Positions 29,632-29,762 of a stretch of 29,762 bases of DNA are shown in pieces; within the stretch, counting starts at the first letter, position 1; the number at the start of each line of letters is the position of its first letter. A program made the translations under genes and the position numbers. Source of the stretch: an uncultured Eubacterium sp. GTDB taxonomy: Bacteria; Bacillota; Clostridia; Peptostreptococcales; Anaerovoracaceae. Under the pieces are notes generated by a model. The model was not told the origin of the DNA. It worked only from the letters and a program-made list of their open reading frames with translations, and made no database searches. The DNA lies in NCBI GenBank assembly GCA_937894585.1, contig CALBGO010000091.1:1-29762 (forward strand). The letters run 5' to 3'.

Positions 29632-29762
29632 AAACGGTTAATGTACAGGGTGTTATAAAGCGGGATTTTCAGGGTATAAACCTTTTTCACGCCAAAGTGT
29701 CTTGTCCGGATTCCTTGTGAAAGAAGCAGACGGAATTTAAATAAAGGGTAATTAAAAAGACC
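29632..29762. other. Right-edge intergenic sequence
   Basis: 131 bp after folD with no gene, clear terminator or recognised element before the window ends. Confidence 0.4.

Noticed and set aside
1..29762. CRISPR array, insertion sequence or prophage
   Set aside because: No regularly spaced repeats with spacers, transposase genes or phage structural genes were seen. The XerD-like protein has chromosomal Xer length and context.

Overview
The window looks like a chromosomal segment of a low-to-mid GC, spore-forming anaerobic member of the Clostridia. The evidence is an 86-residue SpoVS, a SpoIIM-family protein, strong AGGAGG ribosome binding sites, a LytTR/GHKL two-component pair, and an fhs-fchA-folD one-carbon cluster of the kind found in acetogenic and amino-acid-fermenting Clostridia. 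I cannot assign a genus.

Layout. 1-7.8 kb: a putative HTH regulator behind an elaborate promoter (four helically phased octamers and a palindrome over the -10), then a 2120-residue sortase-anchored thioester adhesin with a long structured leader. 7.9-12.9 kb: a minus-strand operon (HD-domain protein, then two bacterial-PH membrane proteins of the YdbS/YdbT type), a divergent secreted Big2/FN3-like protein, and a YprB-like exonuclease. 12.9-15.7 kb: spoVS, a Nudix ADP-ribose pyrophosphatase, a SpoIIM-family gene overlapping it tail to tail, and a XerD-type recombinase that lacks the usual catalytic lysine. 15.7-23.5 kb: an accessory stretch with an AgrC/AgrA-like two-component system and a run of small exported or membrane proteins of unknown function. 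A nearly identical 68-bp control element precedes both the two-component operon and the first secreted-protein gene. This stretch also holds a frameshifted C39-like peptidase gene, a lipoprotein and four small membrane proteins. 23.6-26 kb: housekeeping rplS, rbgA and rnhB, with the remnant of a nucleotidyltransferase gene between rplS and rbgA. 26.2-29.6 kb: fhs, fchA and folD.

How the parts work together. The LytTR regulator probably binds paired GACCGTT repeats (20-bp period) just upstream of -35 TTGCAA / 17 bp / TATAyT promoters. It would thereby control its own operon and the downstream secreted 225-residue protein; no agrB or agrD is present. The folate genes form the methyl-branch route formate -> formyl-THF (Fhs) -> methenyl-THF (FchA) -> methylene-THF (FolD). 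This FolD has lost the catalytic Lys and Gln needed for cyclohydrolase activity, which fits a separate FchA next door.

Most novel candidates: the duplicated LytTR control element and its secreted target, the split-function FolD/FchA pair, the phased octamer array at the left edge, and the attenuator-like leader of the adhesin gene. All calls are from reading the sequence; no database search or structure prediction was run.
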